Below, piece by piece: positions 6,211 through 6,722 of a DNA stretch of 6,722 bases; position 1 is the first letter of the stretch; every line of letters begins with the position of its first letter. A program made the position numbers and the translations under genes. This DNA is from JBBDYG01 sp040901765 (GTDB lineage Bacteria > Planctomycetota > Planctomycetia > Pirellulales > Lacipirellulaceae): the NCBI GenBank assembly GCA_040901765.1, contig JBBDYG010000038.1, forward strand, positions 1-6,722, in the 5' to 3' direction. The notes beneath the pieces are model-generated. The model searched no databases. It had not been told where the DNA came from and saw only the letters and a list, made by a program, of their open reading frames with translations.

Positions 6211-6722
6211 CTTTCCTTGCTGGCGACTACGACCTGAGCGGCGTCGTCGAGGAGGATGATTACGTCGTCTGGAAGAGCGAGTTTGGCAACATCGGCGAGC
6301 AACCGGCTGATGGCAACGGCGATGGAACCGTCAACGCCGCCGATTACACGGTGTGGCGGGACAATCTTGGGAAAACGTTAGCGGACGTTCCGCCTGATGC
6401 ACCAAGAGGCATCGAAGCCGCGGCAGTCGGTGCAACGAGTATTCAAGTAACTTGGCAAGCCGCGAGCAATGCAACAAGCTATGCCGTGCAGCGTCGGCAG
6501 CCCGACACCGAAACCGAGTTTACAACAATCGCTCCCAGCGTCGCCGGTACCACGTACTCAGACAACACCGCTACGTCGGGCACGTTGTCCGAATATCGGG
6601 TTGTGGCGCAGAACGCCAATGGAAGTTCGCCGGCAAGCCAAACCGCACAAGCCACGGCGAATCAGTCGAATCTGACGGCCCACCGGCCTCAAGCGCTCCA
6701 TGATCCGGGTAATCTAGTCGAT
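6204..6722 (+). CDS. LEPR-XLL surface protein with dockerin pair and fibronectin type III domain (partial)
   Basis: The frame is open for 173 codons from the ATG at 6204 and runs off the right edge, so the C-terminus is missing. Numbered from that Met, a dockerin type I pair spans residues 7-56. The first calcium loop is DYDLSG (ligands Asp8, Asp10, Ser12, Asp19) and the second DGNGDG (Asp36, Asn38, Asp40, Asp47), each followed by the YxVW(K/R) pattern common in planctomycete dockerins. Residues about 63-152 are a fibronectin type III domain: PPDAPRGIEA, IQVTWQAASNATSYAVQR, TTYSDNT, EYRVVAQNANGSS. The bases just upstream in this frame encode FRTLEPRH, the other half of a LEPR-XLL export-type motif, so the real protein probably begins at 6136 in another frame. 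Unless the frameshift is an assembly error, the ATG at 6204 would yield a product lacking the N-terminal signal. The role is likely extracellular or surface adhesion; no catalytic domain is visible. Confidence 0.8.
   Translation, partial: MLTFLAGDYDLSGVVEEDDYVVWKSEFGNIGEQPADGNGDGTVNAADYTVWRDNLGKTLADVPPDAPRGIEAAAVGATSIQVTWQAASNATSYAVQRRQPDTETEFTTIAPSVAGTTYSDNTATSGTLSEYRVVAQNANGSSPASQTAQATANQSNLTAHRPQALHDPGNLVD

Noticed and set aside
6452..6703. Plus-strand frame overlapping the FN3 region in another frame
   Set aside because: The continuous frame from 6204 encodes a recognisable FN3 domain across the same bases; this one has no protein features.

Overview
The window looks like a chromosome fragment from a planctomycete, most likely of the Pirellulales/Rhodopirellula type. 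This rests on the gene families seen: a PSCyt1-PSCyt2-PSD1 (DUF1549/DUF1553) protein paired with a DUF1501 protein, and a LEPR-XLL surface protein carrying dockerin repeats. All three are strongly expanded in that phylum. Base composition is moderately GC-rich, and Shine-Dalgarno signals are weak or absent before most starts, which also fits.

Layout from left to right. Positions 1-666 (+) hold the 3' part of an unrecognised protein with a charged helical middle and a HEAT-like tail; its start lies outside the window. It converges on a minus-strand cluster at 736-5809. Read in the direction of transcription, the cluster is: a 1024-residue secreted cytochrome-like PSCyt1/PSCyt2/PSD1 protein (5809-2735), a small four-helix-bundle S23-type protein (about 2645-2253), and a Tat-exported DUF1501 protein (2196-736). 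A 326-base divergent intergenic region (5810-6135) follows. Last is a plus-strand LEPR-XLL/dockerin/fibronectin-III surface protein that runs off the right edge and appears to be broken by a one-base frameshift at its LEPR motif.

The PSD1 and DUF1501 genes are typical partners and are presumably co-transcribed, encoding exported proteins thought to act together; their biochemical role is poorly established. The most notable structure is what separates them. The whole gap (2197-2734) is a compact cassette of about 526 bp: an S23 four-helix-bundle gene filling the space between two inverted arrays of a GGTGAGT/GGTGAGTA repeat. The arrays share a perfect 37-bp inverted repeat (2208-2244 with 2662-2698) and a common 9-bp outer end. 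The cassette starts 4 bases after one stop codon and ends 8 bases before the next start codon. It looks like a small insertion unit, related to the S23-encoding intervening sequences of 23S rRNA genes but placed in a protein-coding operon. Its transcript should fold into a long stem enclosing the S23 frame. A second short heptamer array (AGCTAAC, 715-732) sits in the same position after the DUF1501 stop and may be a trace of a related event.
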